This document shows, piece after piece, positions 17,772 to 27,198 of a DNA stretch of 64,000 nucleotides. Numbering within the stretch: position 1 is the stretch's first letter; each line of letters starts with the position of its first letter. The position numbers were made by a program, and so were the translations under genes. Below the pieces are notes generated by a model. The model ran no database searches. It saw only the letters and a list, made by a program, of their open reading frames with translations, and was not told the DNA's origin. Source of the stretch: Bacteroides sp. (GTDB lineage: Bacteria > Bacteroidota > Bacteroidia > Bacteroidales > Bacteroidaceae); assembly GCF_028690125.1 (NCBI RefSeq), contig NZ_JAQVBV010000009.1, positions 1 to 64,000 of the forward strand. Direction: 5' to 3'.

Positions 17772-18206
17772 TTAATAGTTACGCATTACCTCTTTAAAAT
17801 ACCATTGTATCTTTCCAAAATTCTCCAATGATATATATTCATTCTCATTATGACTTACAATCTGATATTTATAAGAATCGGTGCCTCCTATTGTAATATA
17901 AGAAGTTATTATTGTAACAGGATATATTTCAGCTAACTCTTCTTTTATAATCTGAAAGCCTCTCACGTTTTCAGGAGAAATACCGGAAGGCTCACGTTGT
18001 GATATTACATCTATAGAGACATCATAACCTTCGCATATTTTCTTTACGTGCTCCATAACTCCAGCAATTAAATCACCAGACAGAATCCGAAAGTTCACTC
18101 TAACTTCAGCTTCTGAAGTAAGCACATTAAGAGCATCACTTCCTTTAGCCATAGTCACAGCTTTTGTTGTACGAACTAATACATTGGATGCAGAAAACTT
18201 TTCCAT
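17772..18206 (-). pseudogene. Truncated M20-family peptidase remnant
   Basis: A 144-residue open frame matching only the dimerisation domain and C-terminal end of an M20 carboxypeptidase-like protein. The segment LVRTTKAVTMAKGSDALNVL and SEAEVRVNFRI is typical of the PM20D1/Cps1 type. The whole N-terminal catalytic domain with the metal-binding His and Asp residues is missing. Upstream sequence to 18384 shows no continuation. An internal deletion is likely too: GGTDSYKYQIVS is followed directly by the near-terminal HNENEYISLENF, where family members have about 25 more residues. It should not be an active peptidase. Confidence 0.75.
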
Positions 18207-18384
18207 TACCTTATTATTGTGAAATTATAACTGACTTCCATGCATTTACATATATCACAAAAGCAAGATCGCTAAAAATGTTAAATCGGTATAACTCTTC
18301 AAAAGGAGCTATGTCAGAAGTCTATAATCACTATCTTCTAGACTTTTGACATACTCCCTTTTCTATTCTACCATTTTAACAGAT

Positions 18385-18804
18385 CTATTCAATAACAAAA
18401 TCCTCTGATTTAAAATTACCGTAAAACCGTCCAGATGTAGCATTAAATTTCAAGACACAATAATCAGGATCCGTTACACCTTCTTTATAATACATCGTGT
18501 CTCCTTCTTGCCAGATCATTTCTTTACTTGCACTATCAGTCAATACTTCCATTGTTCCGCACAGCATTACTCCCTTAAAAAATCTTGCATCACAAAAGTA
18601 AATACAAGCACGATTGTTCATTGTAAACTGCGTCGCCCTCATTGAAGAAGTATTGGTAGTGAAATAAAATGTTTTTATCCCAACTCTTTTTCGTGGCTGC
18701 AACATTGCTTTAATATTTGGGCAACCCGTTACATCAACAGAACCGACAAAAGCAGTTTTCTGCTTATCAATCATATTTCCAATTGTTTTTTCTACATCTC
18801 TCAT
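18385..18804 (-). CDS. Pyridoxamine 5'-phosphate oxidase-like flavin-binding protein
   Basis: A split-barrel FMN-binding protein, about 139 residues from the ATG at 18804. An ATG 51 bases upstream would add a poorly conserved, hydrophobic leader. Members of this group (general stress protein 26 type) bind FMN, F420 or heme and are often called PNPOx-like. The segment TAFVGSVDVTGCPNIKAML and the FYFTTNTSSMRATQF region are typical of the family, as is the C-terminal CVLKFNATSGRFY. It lies 94 bases downstream of the araC gene on the same strand, so this regulator may control it. A second member is at 52949-53362. Confidence 0.75.
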   Translation of the reverse strand: MRDVEKTIGNMIDKQKTAFVGSVDVTGCPNIKAMLQPRKRVGIKTFYFTTNTSSMRATQFTMNNRACIYFCDARFFKGVMLCGTMEVLTDSASKEMIWQEGDTMYYKEGVTDPDYCVLKFNATSGRFYGNFKSEDFVIE

Positions 18805-18898
18805 TATTACATAATTTTTTAATGTGATTAGCTGAGTGCAAAAATAGGAATACAAAAGAATATCGATGTAATAAAAACTATGGTAGAAATAGCACTTT

Positions 18899-19774
18899 TT
18901 ACGGTTTATGAATATTACGATAGCTTGATGGCGTTTCTCCTGTATATTGCCGGAAACACCTGGTAAAATAAGAAACTGATGAAAAATGAAGGTAATAAGC
19001 TATCTCCAATATAGATAAATTCGTATAAACAAGTATTTTTTTTGCTTCATCCATCACCTTATTTTGAATATATTGTTTGGCACTAACACCCAAAGCTAAG
19101 TTTGCAATCTCATTTAGGTAATTAGGAGTGATGCACAGTTTATCCGCATAATAACGAACAGAATGTTGCTCTTCTAAATAAAGTCCAACTAATTCAACAA
19201 ATTTGTTTGCATGAGTCTGATTCATCTCCTTATTTTCACTTTTAGTCTGAATATCACAAAGATAAGCCCGGTCCAACAACATAAGTACTTCATAAAGCAA
19301 TGCTCTCAACACTTCTACACCACTTTGTTTGTATGAATTTATCTCTATTTTGATATGATGCAGAACTTGAATTATACGAATGTAAAGTTCGCTAGATAGA
19401 CACAATTGAGCAGATACTTTTCCAGAACAGAAAAAAGAAAGGTGTTGCACAAACAAAGCATCTTTAAACAGAGAAGATAAAAATCCATCTTCAAAAATTA
19501 GCGCATAACCATTTACAATGTGATTGGTATCCCAATTTCGAATTTCACCAGGTCTTGAAAAGAAAACATCATAAGGCTTTGCTATATAAAATTGATTATC
19601 GATTGAAAAATTTCCTCCCCCTTCTGTTATGAAAGTAATGTCATAGTAGGTTAATGTATGAGTGGGATTCTTAGTCAAGAACTTTTTTATATTCTTTAGC
19701 TCAATTACATCAACCAATAGTTCACTTCCATATTTATATTTATAGAATTTAAATTGTGGAATTATTTTTTTCAT
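18899..19774 (-). CDS. AraC-family transcriptional regulator
   Basis: A 291-residue regulator with an N-terminal cupin-like sensor part (about 1-170) and a C-terminal double helix-turn-helix domain (about 190-290). The latter contains VRYYADKLCITPNYLNEI and the second motif ILEIAYYLHFSSVSYFTRCF followed by G-x-x-P-S-x-Y. No membrane segment. A TATCTTTG -7 box lies 30 bases before its start. The gene directly downstream is the PNPOx-like protein, a likely target. Confidence 0.88.
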   Translation of the reverse strand: MKKIIPQFKFYKYKYGSELLVDVIELKNIKKFLTKNPTHTLTYYDITFITEGGGNFSIDNQFYIAKPYDVFFSRPGEIRNWDTNHIVNGYALIFEDGFLSSLFKDALFVQHLSFFCSGKVSAQLCLSSELYIRIIQVLHHIKIEINSYKQSGVEVLRALLYEVLMLLDRAYLCDIQTKSENKEMNQTHANKFVELVGLYLEEQHSVRYYADKLCITPNYLNEIANLALGVSAKQYIQNKVMDEAKKILVYTNLSILEIAYYLHFSSVSYFTRCFRQYTGETPSSYRNIHKP

Positions 19775-19803
19775 TCATACATTTTATAAAATACAACCCG
19801 ACA

Positions 19804-19811
19804 CAAAGATA
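19804..19811 (-). promoter_or_regulatory. -7 box of the AraC-family gene
   Basis: TATCTTTG on the minus strand, matching TAnnTTTG, 30 bases upstream of the start at 19774. I do not see a good TTTG at -33. The remaining spacer to 20005 shows no gene. Confidence 0.6.
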
Positions 19812-20005
19812 TCAAAATTCATTAAATCAGAAAAAATGCAATTAAAAAATGATATCAATCTATCTTTGAGCCAAGGAAAATAAATACTATTGTATCATGC
19901 AATATCAGAATAGACAACATATAAATCAAAAAGAAGATTATATTATGTATGAAGCAGATTCTAAAAGACTTTTGTTTAGTATTCAATGGTCCCGAAAAGT
20001 GAAAT

Positions 20006-20374
20006 CTATAAAATATTCATTCTTTCCTTTTTTGTAAGACTTTCAAGTACTGTATTATATGAATTACTTACAATCTCCTTAATTTTATTATCTGGCACAT
20101 CCTGATTAAAATAAATACTAATCCAGTACTTCTTGTTCATATGCCAACCCGGAGTTATACCTGCGTATCGAGCTTGTAATTCTACAGATTCACTAGGATT
20201 ACATTTAACACAACAAAAATCAAATATTTCTATATTTACAAAGCAAAACCATTTATTTGCTATGTAAAAACAAAGAACATCCTGACTATATTTATCGGAA
20301 ACATTTGAAAAAGGCATTTTCTCATGAACACTTTTCAAAGAAAGACAGTACTCTCTAAATTCTTCTACATTCAT
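20006..20374 (-). CDS. MmcQ/YjbR family DNA-binding-like protein
   Basis: A small protein of 122 residues of the MmcQ/YjbR fold (CyaY-like alpha/beta sandwich). Visible are the N-terminal EEFREYCLSLKSVHEKMPF, the central aromatic strands around WFCFVNIE, and the family segment PGWHMNKKYWISIYFN. The cellular role of the family is unresolved. A TAATTTTG -7 box is at 20399-20406 on the minus strand, 25 bases upstream. Confidence 0.82.
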   Translation of the reverse strand: MNVEEFREYCLSLKSVHEKMPFSNVSDKYSQDVLCFYIANKWFCFVNIEIFDFCCVKCNPSESVELQARYAGITPGWHMNKKYWISIYFNQDVPDNKIKEIVSNSYNTVLESLTKKERMNIL

Positions 20375-20398
20375 ATATTTTAAATGATTGACCTAACA

Positions 20399-20406
20399 CA
20401 AAATTA
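20399..20406 (-). promoter_or_regulatory. -7 box of the YjbR-like gene
   Basis: TAATTTTG on the minus strand, matching TAnnTTTG, 25 bases before the start at 20374. Confidence 0.5.
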
Positions 20407-20532
20407 TATATATTTTTATTTATACAAAAGAATCATGAAAAATATTCCTTCCTATATTTCCTCCACACTCCTCCTTAATCTTTACTTATATACAGCAAAT
20501 AGTATTTATTCCATTATAAAATTATATCAAAC

Positions 20533-23307
20533 TTAATTGATTTGAATAAAATGACCTATCTCATTTAATAGTATATCCCGATTAATTGGTTTCGAAATAA
20601 TGGCCGATGCTCCTGCCTGTTTCGCCAATCTTATGTTCTCATCAATAGCATAAGCTGTCTGAATAATAACAGGAAGTTTCTTGAAATTCTTTCTTAGCTT
20701 GGATAAAGCAGTAATTCCATCCATCCCGTGCATTTTTATATCCATCAATATAAGATCGACCTTTTGTTTCCTAATTATCTCCAAAACATCCTTTCCATTT
20801 ATAGTCCAAATTATAGTACAATAATTTTTTAAAATATTATTCAGAATCATATAGTTACTTACACTATCTTCAGCAATTAAAACAACAGGTAGTCCGTTAT
20901 CACAGGCAATAATAGTCTCAGACTTATTCGTCTCTAACAATTCCTCATCTTCCTCATAAGATTCCATTTTATCAATATCATTATATGGAAATATAACTTC
21001 AAAACGACTACCTTTATTTTCTTTCGAGGTCAAAGTGATCTTACCATTCAACTTATTCACAATCACTTGACAAATAGACAATCCAAGTCCTGTTCCCTGA
21101 GCAAACTCATTAACTTTATAAAAGCGGTCAAAAATCATTTTCTGATGTTCTTCAGGGATACCGGCTCCGGTATCTTCAACATAAATACAGATTTCTTTTG
21201 CTTCTTTATTCTGCTCTAATCCGATAGTCACATATCCGGAAGAAGTAAATTTAAAAGCATTATTAATCAAATTAACCAATACTTGTTTAAGCCTCAACTT
21301 ATCCGTCTCGATATATAACATCTCGGGAAGTTTACTTTTAATAAAATCAACATTCGAAGGGACTTGTACCATACACATACCATGCACATCATCTATGATC
21401 TCATTCAAATCACATTCTTCAACAGAAAGAGAAACATTTCCTGATTCAATTCTCGAAATTTCTAAAATATCATTGATTAATTTAAGTAACAATTCACAAT
21501 TCAGATTGATAATGTGTATATACTCCAATTTATCTTCATCCGGCAGAGCCTCGTCAGTAGCCAGCATATTAGAAAATCCTACAATCGCATTCAGAGGAGT
21601 CCGGATTTCATGGCTCATATTAGCTAAAAAAGATTCCTTCAATTCGGCTTTAGATGCAAGATCTCTGGCTATAATCAGTTCCAACTCTTTATCTTTGAAA
21701 TCCTGAATATTCATCAACAAACCAATGACTGAAGATTTATCTCCTAAAATACCTGTTATATTCAGAAATCTGAGCTCATACCACACATATCCCTGTCCAT
21801 TGAAATTCATTCTTGCACGAATTTCTCCACGTACTCCTACTCCATTAACCACATTGATAAAACTTGTCAATGCCTTTTCTGCATCATCAGGATGAGTTAT
21901 CTGATTTATAATATCCAGATTAATAGTTTCATAACATGAACCTATACTATCTAGAAACTCTTTATCAAATATGAACTCACCGCTTTCACCATTATATCTC
22001 CATGCAAAAATATTACTTCCTTCCATAGCCAAAGAGAGGAATTTCTTTTCTTCCCACAAATACATTTGTACCTGACGCTTCCGTTTGGCTTCGCGATGGT
22101 ATAAAAAAAGCAGATTGACAATAAGTAAAGAAATAAATCCGCCAAAAACAGAGGAGCCAACAATCACTTCTGTTTTATATTTCACATAGAAAGGCATATT
22201 GACAATCTCAAATTCTTTGGGGACCTTATCAACAGGAATGTCCCAACGATTCAGAACCGCCCAGTCTAGCACATATTTCTTCGGAACCTCTTTTATTGGT
22301 AAATCAGCAACTTTTTCGCCTTTCATTATTCTGAATATATAATCACATGTTGCATTAACTTGATCTTCCAAAGTCATAAAATACCCCCCAATAATATCCA
22401 TACGATGAGTAAATCCTTTATTGACAGCCGAAAAAGTGGGCACGGTAGCGAGACGACCGACATTTGCAGTAGAGTAATCATATTTAGCCAACAAAAAAAC
22501 TGAATATCTGAATGAACCAGAAATATTCCACATCAAGTCTCGCCCACGCTCATCCCACATATTAATAAAATGAAGAGTCGTTTTTAATGGTCGTTCACTA
22601 TAATCATTGCCTCTTAAATATTCATTCAACTCTTTATTTACCCCTTTATTTACAATAGAATCATTTTTTCGCAAGAATGTATCTAGTGTATTATAAAGTT
22701 CCTCATCCTTATCTTTATATTGTTCGGCTAACCTTGCAATAACCTTCTTTCCATTATAAGTCTTATCATAAAAGAAACGGACACGCTTTACACCCATAAA
22801 ATGCTCTATCATCTCAATATTCTTCACATAATCAGGATTGTCCCATATACCAGTAACATTAGGATATTCTTTTAGTAACTCCTTATTAGGAAAATTCACT
22901 CCAGAAAAAACAATGGGTATATCTTTTAAAAATGGATGTTTGGATGCAAGCAGTGAATAAGTAGCTTGATCGTCGGTTACCATAATAATATCAGGTTTAA
23001 CTTCGATAGTATCCAAATAGTGATTAATACGTTCTATTTCATCATCACGATCATAAGCATCACAATCTAAATAAAAAGTATGTATATTCGCTAATACTTT
23101 CTTATCCTTCAAATCCGACACAATCAATCTATTGAATTCAGGGTAGCCAGAGAATGTTTCCTCAAATGAATGTATTACAATAAGATTTATGTTGCCATCT
23201 TTAACATAAGCTATATTCGAATTTACATGATCAATAAAACAAATTAAAAACAAAATAAGTACAACATATTTTGTTGCATTCCATATGCAATAACCCCGAT
23301 ATCTCAT
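20533..23307 (-). CDS. Hybrid sensor histidine kinase with ABC-substrate-binding-like sensor domain
   Basis: A membrane-bound hybrid two-component protein of about 924 residues from the ATG at 23307. An ATG 66 bases upstream would precede the -7 box at 23342-23349 and is unlikely. Order: signal-anchor segment (residues 11-26); periplasmic domain to about 380 resembling ABC substrate-binding proteins (DIIMVTDDQATYSLL, PIVFSGVNFP); transmembrane segment (about 383-405); PAS-like domain; HisKA with FLANMSHEIRTPLNAIVGF; HATPase with DTGAGIP and GTGLGLSIC; receiver domain with LILMDIKMHGMDG, whose Asp accepts phosphate. There is no output DNA-binding domain, so a partner regulator or phosphotransfer protein is expected. 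Closely related: 40130-42514 and two decayed copies at 7708 and 16282. Confidence 0.92.
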   Translation of the reverse strand: MRYRGYCIWNATKYVVLILFLICFIDHVNSNIAYVKDGNINLIVIHSFEETFSGYPEFNRLIVSDLKDKKVLANIHTFYLDCDAYDRDDEIERINHYLDTIEVKPDIIMVTDDQATYSLLASKHPFLKDIPIVFSGVNFPNKELLKEYPNVTGIWDNPDYVKNIEMIEHFMGVKRVRFFYDKTYNGKKVIARLAEQYKDKDEELYNTLDTFLRKNDSIVNKGVNKELNEYLRGNDYSERPLKTTLHFINMWDERGRDLMWNISGSFRYSVFLLAKYDYSTANVGRLATVPTFSAVNKGFTHRMDIIGGYFMTLEDQVNATCDYIFRIMKGEKVADLPIKEVPKKYVLDWAVLNRWDIPVDKVPKEFEIVNMPFYVKYKTEVIVGSSVFGGFISLLIVNLLFLYHREAKRKRQVQMYLWEEKKFLSLAMEGSNIFAWRYNGESGEFIFDKEFLDSIGSCYETINLDIINQITHPDDAEKALTSFINVVNGVGVRGEIRARMNFNGQGYVWYELRFLNITGILGDKSSVIGLLMNIQDFKDKELELIIARDLASKAELKESFLANMSHEIRTPLNAIVGFSNMLATDEALPDEDKLEYIHIINLNCELLLKLINDILEISRIESGNVSLSVEECDLNEIIDDVHGMCMVQVPSNVDFIKSKLPEMLYIETDKLRLKQVLVNLINNAFKFTSSGYVTIGLEQNKEAKEICIYVEDTGAGIPEEHQKMIFDRFYKVNEFAQGTGLGLSICQVIVNKLNGKITLTSKENKGSRFEVIFPYNDIDKMESYEEDEELLETNKSETIIACDNGLPVVLIAEDSVSNYMILNNILKNYCTIIWTINGKDVLEIIRKQKVDLILMDIKMHGMDGITALSKLRKNFKKLPVIIQTAYAIDENIRLAKQAGASAIISKPINRDILLNEIGHFIQIN

Positions 23308-23341
23308 AATAATATTTGTTTTGTTTGCTATATACTTTTTG

Positions 23342-23692
23342 CAAAGATATAAAATAAAATGATTCTTATGCAAGTTAAAATGATTCTTCTATTTACAAGT
23401 TTTTCATACTTGTAATATTGCCCATAATTCAATCACAAACAAACAGTCTATTCATTTATTTCCTAATCATTACAAGTAAAAAAATCTGTTTACTCTAGTG
23501 ATTCAATATATTGTTTACAAACCAAACTAATAGAATAATATACCATCACAATTTCTGTAATAAAGTTTCATTTAGCTTAATAATGTTTTTATAAAATTCT
23601 CTCTAATTTTTCCATTTGATTATAAAATATTTATTCAATATTCGATCTTTCAACATTCCACTTTATATTTTCAATTTTTCTACTTATCTTTG
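23342..23692. promoter_or_regulatory. Divergent promoters between the hybrid kinase and the phosphoesterase
   Basis: Gene-free stretch 23308-23743. On the minus strand TATCTTTG (complement of 23342-23349) with CTTG 21 bases upstream serves the kinase. On the plus strand TATCTTTG at 23685-23692 serves the phosphoesterase, 51 bases before its start. The AT-rich middle shows no other gene or clear repeat. Confidence 0.65.
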
Positions 23693-23743
23693 CTAATGAA
23701 ACGAAAGAAAAGTATCTCTATAATCTTACCAAACATATACTAA

Positions 23744-24904
23744 ATGAAAAAACTCTTTTCTTTGATAATACTTTTGAGTATTATGGAATCGGTCCAAGCC
23801 ATAAAAATCATATATGGTCCTTATTTACAAATGGTAACGGAAACAGAAGCAACAGTCGTATGGGTTACCGATAAGAAGTCATTGTCATGGGTAGAGATAG
23901 CTCCCAACGACAAATTAGATTTCTATGCAGAACAACGTCCGCAATACTTTGAAACCTATCTGGGACGTAAAGTCCTGGGGACAGTACATAAAGTAAGAAT
24001 AAACAAATTGACCAAAGGTAGCACATATCGCTATCGTATTTTCTCACAAGAAATACTTGACGAGCAAGATTATCAAATCACATACGGCCCGGTAACCGCA
24101 AGTAATGTTTATTCAAAAGCTCCTCTCACTTTCCGTACTTTAGATGGTGGTAAAGATAAAATTAGTTTTATGGTAGTCAATGATATACATGGAGATAATA
24201 TTCTTTTCAATAATTTGCTAAAAGACTGCAAGAAAGGAGAAACTGACTTTGTTTTATTCAATGGAGATATGGTCAGCCACATGGACAGTGAGCAACAAAT
24301 GTTTGAAGGTTTTGTCAATCCGGCAACCAATCTATTCGCTTCTGAAACCCCTTTCTATATGATTCGCGGCAATCATGAAAGTAGAGGAAAATTTGCTCAG
24401 CACTATATGACATACTTCCCCACTCCCACCAATAAGCCTTATTATTCCTTTAAAGAAGGACCTGTATATTTTGTCATTATGGACGGAGGTGAGGACAAAC
24501 CGGACAATGACATCGAATATCTGGGCACTGCCGCTTTTGATAAATATCGGGAAGAGCAAGCCGAATGGCTGCGTAGTGTCTTACAAAGCCAAGAATTTAA
24601 ATCTTCTCCTTTCAAAGTAGTCGTCATTCATGTTCCTCCGGTACAAAGCACATGGCACGGACCATTGCACACGAAGAAAACATTCTTACCTATTTTGAAT
24701 GAAGCCGGTATCGACCTGATGTTATGCGCACATCTACATAAGCATATAAATAACCAACCGAATACGGATGGAGCAAACTTCCCTATTCTGATTAATTCAA
24801 ATACTCATGTATTGAAGATCAATGCTGATGCGAAAAGATTAAATATCGTAATTGAAGACGAAGCAGGCAAAGAAGTAAAAAGGTTATCTTACAATACCAA
24901 ATAA
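23744..24904 (+). CDS. Secreted metallophosphoesterase, purple acid phosphatase-like
   Basis: A 386-residue exported hydrolase. It has a cleavable signal peptide (residues 1-19, ending VQA), a short N-terminal fibronectin-like beta domain (about 20-125) and a calcineurin-like phosphoesterase domain. Metal-binding motifs are in order: VVNDIHGDN, FNGDMVSH, IRGNHES, VVIHVPP and CAHLHKH. These give two-metal phosphomonoesterase or phosphodiesterase chemistry in the periplasm. The substrate is unknown. It is a single gene with its own promoter and terminator. Confidence 0.88.
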   Translation: MKKLFSLIILLSIMESVQAIKIIYGPYLQMVTETEATVVWVTDKKSLSWVEIAPNDKLDFYAEQRPQYFETYLGRKVLGTVHKVRINKLTKGSTYRYRIFSQEILDEQDYQITYGPVTASNVYSKAPLTFRTLDGGKDKISFMVVNDIHGDNILFNNLLKDCKKGETDFVLFNGDMVSHMDSEQQMFEGFVNPATNLFASETPFYMIRGNHESRGKFAQHYMTYFPTPTNKPYYSFKEGPVYFVIMDGGEDKPDNDIEYLGTAAFDKYREEQAEWLRSVLQSQEFKSSPFKVVVIHVPPVQSTWHGPLHTKKTFLPILNEAGIDLMLCAHLHKHINNQPNTDGANFPILINSNTHVLKINADAKRLNIVIEDEAGKEVKRLSYNTK

Positions 24905-24914
24905 AAAATACCAT

Positions 24915-24974
24915 TCAGTGGTCAATCTCATAAAACATTTTCTACTATATAGGGATGGACCACTGATTTTTCTA
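24915..24974 (+). terminator. Terminator after the phosphoesterase gene
   Basis: Arms CAGTGGTC (24916-24923) and GACCACTG (24958-24965), 8 bp with a long AT-rich loop, followed by ATTTTTCT. It starts 11 bases after the stop codon. The opposite strand lacks a clean T run. Confidence 0.6.
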
Positions 24975-25018
24975 TACTTATCGCTACACAAATAAAAACA
25001 TAGAAAACTAAATAATCA

Positions 25019-26167
25019 TCAATATCCAAATCTTTCCACTGCCATTTGCATTTGTTGGATAATGGAAACTCCAAACGGACAGTTTGCCTCGCATTGACCA
25101 CATCCAATACATTCCGAAGCATGATGTGTAAGCACTTTATAATGTTCACGTACCGTTTCCGGAATCTCATCTTGAGCATTAGTCAGATTATAGTATTTAT
25201 TCACACTTGCAATATCAATACCGACGGAACAAGGAGCGCAATGCCCACAATACATACAATGCCCTTGCCACGAGAACTTATCCATGCCGGACATTACTTG
25301 AGTATAGTCTTTTTCTTCTTTGGTCGCAACGCACCAATTAACAGCCGCCTGTATTTCCTCACAACTTTTGCAGCCTACCATCACAGCATCCACACCCGGA
25401 CGAGTCAAAGCATATTCTAAACATTGCACCGGAGTCATTGCCTTACCGAACGGAGAATTCTTTTCACTAAGCAAATCCCCGCCTCCATAGACTTTCATCA
25501 CATCCAGCCCGACACCTCTTTTTTCACAAAGTTCATAAAGTCTTTCTCGCTCGGGAGCAATATTCCGCATTGGACGTTCATAGTTTTCATCTGCCCATAG
25601 ATCGTCCACATTCTCACTGGGCGGCTGCAAATCGTAACAAGGATTTATTGAAAACATCAGTACGTCAATCAGGCCGCTCTTTACTGCCAGCAAAGCTACA
25701 GCGGGATTATGACTACTCAATCCGATATAGCGTATCCTGCCTTCCTGTTTCAAACGTAAAGCCAGTTGAATAATCGGACCGTCGAAAATATCCTGCAAAT
25801 CCTGTTCACTATCGACATAATGTATCATGCCAATATCCAGATAATCAGTTTGTAGGCGTGTCATTTGGTCTTCAAAAGAAGCAAGGGTCTTTTCTATATT
25901 GCGAGTCCGCAGATATTGGTCATTCTCCCATGTGGCACATAAATGTCCCTGTATAATAAAATCCTGACGATGACCGGACAATGCTTTCCCGATATGACTA
26001 CGCAACTCCGGATTAGAAGAATACAAATCAATAAAATTAATCCCTTTACTGATAGCAAAGTCCATCTCTGAACATACTTGTTCTTCTTTTTTGCCGATAA
26101 AACCTTCACATCCTAACGCAATGACACTAACAGATAAGCCGGTATTTCCCAATATTCTATATTCCAT
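25019..26167 (-). CDS. Aldo/keto reductase with C-terminal 4Fe-4S ferredoxin domain
   Basis: A 382-residue two-part oxidoreductase. Residues 1-280 form an aldo/keto reductase barrel with the catalytic Asp-Tyr context FIDLYSS, and SNP-type cofactor residues near the end. In the position of the catalytic Lys it reads FIIQGHL, so Lys is absent; as I recall this is common in the ferredoxin-linked AKR subgroup. The C-terminal part carries CMYCGHCAPC and CIGCGQCEANCPFG, two cysteine clusters for 4Fe-4S centres. Electron transfer between a carbonyl substrate and ferredoxin is inferred. It is the last gene of the seven-gene minus-strand run that begins at 31593, 57 bases after the EamA gene. Confidence 0.88.
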   Translation of the reverse strand: MEYRILGNTGLSVSVIALGCEGFIGKKEEQVCSEMDFAISKGINFIDLYSSNPELRSHIGKALSGHRQDFIIQGHLCATWENDQYLRTRNIEKTLASFEDQMTRLQTDYLDIGMIHYVDSEQDLQDIFDGPIIQLALRLKQEGRIRYIGLSSHNPAVALLAVKSGLIDVLMFSINPCYDLQPPSENVDDLWADENYERPMRNIAPERERLYELCEKRGVGLDVMKVYGGGDLLSEKNSPFGKAMTPVQCLEYALTRPGVDAVMVGCKSCEEIQAAVNWCVATKEEKDYTQVMSGMDKFSWQGHCMYCGHCAPCSVGIDIASVNKYYNLTNAQDEIPETVREHYKVLTHHASECIGCGQCEANCPFGVSIIQQMQMAVERFGY

Positions 26168-26224
26168 GATTATTCAGTTTCATAAATCATTCCATTTCAT
26201 TATAAATTCACAAATATACTCATT

Positions 26225-27139
26225 TTATTTCCGGCTGACCAACATCACTCCCAGTAAAATAAGTAACAATCCAGATATTTGAATGAGCGTAATATGTTCG
26301 TTCCCCAAAAACATCCCTAGAAGCACAGCAATAAACGGATTGACATAAGCATGAGTGCCAACTTCTAGAGCCGGACGAATTTTCAGCAACCACACATAAG
26401 CCGAATAAGCAAGCAAAGAGCCGAATAGAATCAAATAAGCTAATGAAAACCAACCTGCGGTAGACACTTCTTTTAGATTAACCTCTGTCATATCTCCATT
26501 AACAGCGGAACATATCCAAAACATTGCACTAGCAAAAAGCATTTGCCATGCCGAACCGGCAAAAGCATTCACCTCTTCCTCACGGGAAGAATGGTATTTA
26601 GCATACAACGTACCCAAAGCCCACGAGATACATCCGACAATCAAAAGTAAAAAGCCTGATCCACTGTGAAAGGATAGTAAGTCCGAATTAAGCTGTTCGA
26701 GATATAACATTACCACTCCCGAAAAACCGATCATGCCTCCCGCTATTCTGAAAAAGCTACAGAAATTATGCTTCCACATGGGAACATCCAACAACAAAAT
26801 CCAGAGAGTTGTAGACGAAGCTATGATAGCTACGAAACTACTCGTCACATAACGCTGTGCCAACATGACAACCGCCATATCAATAAACAATAGCACAATT
26901 CCACTCACAGCCGAACGCATTACGAGACTTCTTTTAAATACCCGTTCTCCGCGTATGTAACAAATGCAGAGAAGTATCATCCCAGCCACAGTAAACCGCA
27001 ACGCACCAAGTAAAAAAGGAGGAAAATCTTTCAAAGCCACACCTATAAAAAAATAGGTAGACCCCCAAACAACATAGATTAGGAAATAAGCGATAACAAT
27101 ACCTACTAGATTCCTGTCAATTTTATGTTCTCTTTCCAT
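26225..27139 (-). CDS. EamA/DMT-family permease
   Basis: A 304-residue inner-membrane transporter of the drug/metabolite superfamily with about ten transmembrane segments in two repeats. The opening IAYFLIYVVWGSTYFFIGVAL and FPPFLLGALRF are typical of YedA/RhaT-like EamA proteins. Substrates of this family include amino acids, cysteine pathway metabolites and nucleobases. Next to a C-S-lyase-like enzyme, thiol or amino acid export is a reasonable guess. Same strand and operon as its neighbours. Confidence 0.88.
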   Translation of the reverse strand: MEREHKIDRNLVGIVIAYFLIYVVWGSTYFFIGVALKDFPPFLLGALRFTVAGMILLCICYIRGERVFKRSLVMRSAVSGIVLLFIDMAVVMLAQRYVTSSFVAIIASSTTLWILLLDVPMWKHNFCSFFRIAGGMIGFSGVVMLYLEQLNSDLLSFHSGSGFLLLIVGCISWALGTLYAKYHSSREEEVNAFAGSAWQMLFASAMFWICSAVNGDMTEVNLKEVSTAGWFSLAYLILFGSLLAYSAYVWLLKIRPALEVGTHAYVNPFIAVLLGMFLGNEHITLIQISGLLLILLGVMLVSRK

Positions 27140-27198
27140 ATTTTCTTTTTTACTTGGTTACGTCACGGTACAAATACGCATTTTTCATTGATATTAGA

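Noticed and set aside
17772-18206. The M20 fragment as an intact small protein
   Set aside because: It covers only a dimerisation and tail part, lacks all metal ligands and misses an internal segment.
20533-23307. The hybrid kinase as a classical HTCS of a polysaccharide locus
   Set aside because: It has no Reg_prop/YYY sensor and no AraC output domain.
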